Shown one piece after another: positions 59,281 to 64,000 of a DNA stretch of 64,000 bases. Source of the DNA: Epiperipatus broadwayi (lineage: Eukaryota; Onychophora; Udeonychophora; Euonychophora; Peripatidae); contig JAQFVV010006634.1 of assembly GCA_028023455.1 (NCBI GenBank), forward strand, positions 357,159-421,158. Direction: 5' to 3'. The notes under the pieces were generated by a model. It made no database searches. It saw only the letters and a list, made by a program, of their open reading frames with translations, and was not told where the DNA came from. Numbering within the stretch: the stretch's first letter is position 1; every line of letters begins with the position of its first letter. Made by a program: the position numbers and the translations under genes.

Positions 59281-60062
59281 TTTAGAGATAGAGAGTACAT
59301 TTACTTCAACAGTGCTTGTTAAATAAGTATATAGATAGAGGGATAGTTAAATAGGTGAATAACTTTATAAATAAAGAGGAAAAGTAGATAAACTTATAGG
59401 TAGACAGAGACATGGATAAATACAGTAGATAGTACATAGGTAATAGATAAATAAGTAGATTATCATAAAGACAGAAAAGTAGATAGTCAACATCATAGAC
59501 AGATATAAGAATAGACATATATAAATAAAATAAAAAGAAGCAAATAAACAGATAGATAGAGATGGAAAAAGAGATAATAAGTTGATAAATAAATAGATAG
59601 ATAATACATAGATAGGTAGATAAACATGCATATACCTGATCATTTAGATAAATAGATAGATAGATAAATAGTAAAATTAACAGATAAAATATAGATGCAC
59701 AAATATAAATACATAGGGAAATGGGTATAGACGTATATGGATAAATAGACAGATAAATAAATACATAGAAAAAAAGGGGGAAAGATAAAGTAATCAATAA
59801 ATAGAATTGTTTAGAAAAAATAGAATTAATGATCAATTAGTCAATAAATAGATAAAAAGATAAGTAGGTAGATGAATAGATAATATATAAATTGACAGAT
59901 AACTAAATAGAAAAGTGGCAGAATAGGCTGATATATAGATAAGAGATAGATTGATAGATAGCTAGGTAAGTGAACAAATTGAAAAATGAATTGAAAGATG
60001 GTTGGATTGATAAATTGATACACAGATATGTAAATAGATTAATGAATAAATAAAAAGCATTA
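59281..60062. repeat. Decayed GATA-type repeat, left flank
   Basis: Imperfect gata/aata/gaca tetranucleotides dominate. On minus they translate to Ile/Tyr/Leu/Ser-rich frames of up to 176 codons, which are repeat artefacts. The gradual decay away from the pure core is typical of an old microsatellite that keeps renewing at its centre. Confidence 0.85.
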
Positions 60063-61012
<950 letters not shown>

Positions 61013-61200
61013 CATCAGTAAACATACAGACAGATAGATGAATAAATTGAAAGCTGAATAGATAAATAAAATAAATAGATGTGTAAAATAAGTGATAAAT
61101 AAGAGTTAAATAGATGATTGAATAGATAGCGATAGATAAATAGATTGATTAACAAATAATAGACTAGATGCATAGATAGCTAGAGATTATTTTGAAAAAT
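61013..61200. repeat. Decayed GATA-type repeat, right flank
   Basis: Scattered agataga and aatagat units fade out by about 61185. Much shorter than the left decayed flank. Confidence 0.75.
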
Positions 61201-62917
61201 AAGAGTATGGATTAACCTTGCTTTTTTATTATAATTATTGTCATGAATATCTTCATAACTAAATCTGTCATTATTTATTAAAGATTATTTTTTATTGTAG
61301 GAAAAAAATTGACACGCACAATGTCTAATTTTTTCAACTTATTTTAAACTTAAATATCAATGCATTTGTAAATGCCATCAGATGATTATAATATAAATTT
61401 AAAATGCTTTGATTTTAGGTTCATAGTTTAAGTTGAAAAACTAAAAAAAAATTTCCAGCCGATAGACTTTATTTGAAATGAGAGAATAATGTGAAGCCCT
61501 TTGCAGAGTCAATATTAAAATGAAAAGCGAGATGCACATTTGTATTGGGAAAAAAATGTAATATATATATTGCATCCTGTTCTTTTATAAATAAATGTGT
61601 GTTTGTGTGTGTGTGAGAGAGAGAGAGAGATATATAAAAGATGCAAAACTATACAAAATAATGTATAGCTTTTATAAATTAAAATGTGATAAAGTCCAAG
61701 AAAATGTTTAATGAAGTAGAGTTTTATAAATAAAACAAGAATAGTAATGAAAATAAGATATATGGTACTATTATTATAATAATAATTATTAATGTGAAGG
61801 TTATAATAATTTAAGAGTAACTAAAACTCAGGCGCTAAAATCAATTGTGTAAGTGAAAGGCACATTCTTAAATTTACCACTGACAATGAATAATACCCAT
61901 TAATTCGGATATCTATTAATTCAAACATCTATTATCCAAACAATACTTCAAAGCCGATCTTTAACTGTTTACGATAGTAAATTAGTTTATATCTACTTTT
62001 TTTTTTTTTTCAGAATGGTTTATATCTACTTTTATAGATAAAATTAACAAAATACAGAAGGCATTTTTATAAATAAAATTAGGGATAGTACATTTAATAT
62101 TTATTAACATTTTTGACAGTGTTTGCATTTACAATAAAAAGATAAAATATCTATTTTCTGAAATCAAAATATCCACAAATCTCGACACGTTTTTAAATCA
62201 GGACTTTTGGATTAATGATGTTTAATCCGTTGTAATCTACTGCCTAGTTACACTATTTGCTTTCAGGCAAAGAACATACGCATATTCACAATATTATTCC
62301 AGTATTAAAATTCACTACATTTTTACTAATTATATAAATAATTTCTTGTGTACTTTTGTTAATTGAACTTTTATAAAACTAAAAATAGTATCAAGTATTC
62401 AAATTAGAAAAATGGTATATTTAAAATTGTTTGAAACTGAAGAAAAAGGTTAAAATATTTTTAAATAGTAATACCTACACATTTATAGACATTTTACGAT
62501 CTTTGAAACAACACTTTTATATATTATCACATAAATTTATATATTATCATATTTATCAACATTTTATTGTATAAATTTAATAAAGATTATTTTGCTGTTT
62601 TTATTCCCTCTTTTCCCACATTTTAACTCATACTTGTAGTGAATAATATTCTCAGATATACATGACTTCTGCTGCAATATTTTTTGACCACGATCTTTAT
62701 AGTTGTTTTGTTGATTATAATTGGAAAAAAAACCGCATATATTTTATTATATGAGTATTATAGACAAATGTGCAATGTCTTTAATGGTTTTATTTTATTA
62801 TTATTATTTAGTAATAAATATATCTGTTAGATATGTGTGACCCCAAATGCAAGTTTTTGACTGCATAACTTTATATCTTTATTGTTTTCCTAAAGATTTG
62901 TGATGATGGTATTTGAG
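61201..62917. other. AT-rich DNA with a (GT)n(GA)n run
   Basis: A GT-rich then GA run lies at 61598-61631. Nothing else was recognised. Confidence 0.5.
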
Positions 62918-63300
62918 TTGTATTTATATATGGGACTATTTTCATCATCTAATATAAATACTGAATGCCTTTAGAAAAAATTAACTTTGTTTAAATACAG
63001 TATTCCAAATACATTCATCTTTTAGTAATAGCACTCATTCGTCTTTTAATAATAGCACACATGTTAGTATATGCACAACGTTTTGAGAGGTATTATTCTC
63101 CCCTCTTCTTCAGGGGTTGCTGACTTAACCAGTGACAGAACTAGTAAACCTGGAACCTTAGATTTTTGAATATTGAATTTTAAGGTAGTACTCTAATCAA
63201 CTGAGCCATGTGTGCTATTATTAACAATTGAAAGTTTTGTTTTTTAAAGACATTTAATATTTATATTAGATGATGGAAATAGTCCAATATATAAATACAA
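62918..63300. mobile_element. Compact 383-bp TIR element with a tRNA-like core on minus
   Basis: Ends ttgtatttatatatgggact and its inverted partner (ending atataaatacaa) form TIRs of about 70 bp with about ten mismatches. A further inner inverted match, taataatagcacacatg / catgtgtgctattatta, lies at 63048-63063 and 63208-63224. On minus the core reads tggctcagttgattagagta (A-box-like), the ACCTTA / TAAGGT helix around a 20-base insert, then a decayed B box, then aggggagaataatacctctc and only about two short repeat units where the 1809-2651 locus has about 20 longer ones. No clear target duplication could be fixed. Confidence 0.8.
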
Positions 63301-63924
63301 TAAAGATAAAAATGCAGTGCTTTTATATTTTCCCTCACATTTCAACACAAACTAGTAATGAAAGTAACTCCTAGATACACATAATATTTACTGCAATTAT
63401 TTGACCATAATCTTTGCAATGTTAACAATTGAATATGATACCCATGTAAAATTAAACATAGAGAAAATTATATCTATTTATGTAAATATAAAATAAAAAT
63501 AAAAAAACAATTAAAAAAATCTCTAAATTTGTTTTAAATAAGATTTTTTTATTAATTTCTTTTAATATTATATTTATTTTAAGATGTAATATATCCTTAT
63601 AAATGATTTTTTTTTTTGTAAAGGAGCATTCATAAATATTTTGAAAACGATTTTGATTTTATTTACTACTTTTTTAATACAAGTGCAGCCAAAAATATTA
63701 ACTATTTAAAAAATTAACAATAATTTTATACAGTTTATAAAATTATCTTGTATACAAATTAATGTGTGTTGGTAACAATTAGCTGAAATCCACACAAACT
63801 TAAAAACAACATTCTTATACTAAACAATATTAACTAGAAGCCCTTGTATCATCTTTCTGTATATATATTTTCAAATTTTACTCATATCTCAGTGCAACTT
63901 TCATCTTAGCCCAATCGCATATAT
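63301..63924. other. AT-rich DNA, no feature seen
   Basis: No gene or repeat recognised. Confidence 0.5.
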
Positions 63925-64000
63925 ATATATAAACAATGAAAATAATAAATATAATGGTAATTAACTATTATATACAGTCTTTCAATCAGCAGAAGTACTT
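63925..64000 (+). repeat. TIR-F arm, cut by the window edge
   Basis: aaataatggtaatta-type sequence and ttatatacagtctttcaatc match the left arms at 17110 and 39240. A short TA run precedes it. The rest of the element lies beyond the window. Confidence 0.75.

Noticed and set aside
59306-59836. 176-codon Ile/Tyr/Leu/Ser-rich minus frame
   Set aside because: It is decayed GATA repeat; composition and position match the microsatellite flank.

Overview
This window looks like gene-free nuclear DNA from an animal with a large, very AT-rich genome (about three quarters or more A+T by eye). No intact protein-coding gene, rRNA, canonical tRNA, operon, CRISPR array or bacterial-type gene was found. The evidence for an animal is the repeat content: degenerate RTE-like LINE reverse transcriptase, remnants resembling the GIY-YIG endonuclease end of Penelope-like elements, tRNA-related SINE heads, a retroposon with a poly(A) tail and target-site duplication, many fold-back elements, and long (TA)n and (GATA)n arrays. 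I cannot name the species. The long apparent reading frames are translated microsatellites or minisatellites, or chance frames in AT-rich repeats.

Layout. 1-5.6 kb: a 42-bp minisatellite behind a tRNA-like head, a small TIR element, a palindrome carrying an inverted pair of GIY-YIG remnants between two (TA)n tracts, and a 1.26-kb fold-back element. 6.4-11.5 kb: two about 1.6-kb direct repeats enclosing about 1.06 kb, like an LTR or pseudo-LTR element, flanked by older copies of another family. 11.5-15.3 kb: a cluster of a repeat here called Rep-A, in inverted pairs and a roughly 460-bp tandem array. 17-20 kb: TA-tract repeats and a young 1.4-kb retroposon. 22.6-31 kb: further small elements, a dead RTE reverse transcriptase on the minus strand (26.1-27.3 kb) and more Rep-A. 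31-32 kb: two hairpin elements. 35-40 kb: a Rep-A array in the opposite orientation, a TIR element with internal tandem repeats, and a fold-back element beside (TA)n. 41.9-46.2 kb: a tRNA-like fossil and several copies of a palindromic MITE. 51.5 and 57 kb: two more GIY-YIG-like remnants. 59.3-61.2 kb: a nearly pure GATA array of about 950 bp inside decayed GATA sequence. 62.9-63.3 kb: a compact 383-bp TIR element that explains the organisation of the first minisatellite locus.

Nothing here forms a pathway. The recurrent theme is inverted pairing: at least ten loci consist of two arms of one repeat facing each other. The most useful leads are three dispersed GIY-YIG-like remnants, two of them in inverted-repeat elements; a TIR element with a tRNA-like head whose internal repeat has expanded from about 2 to about 20 units; and the retroposon with 5' tandem monomers. 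All coordinates and identities were judged by eye.
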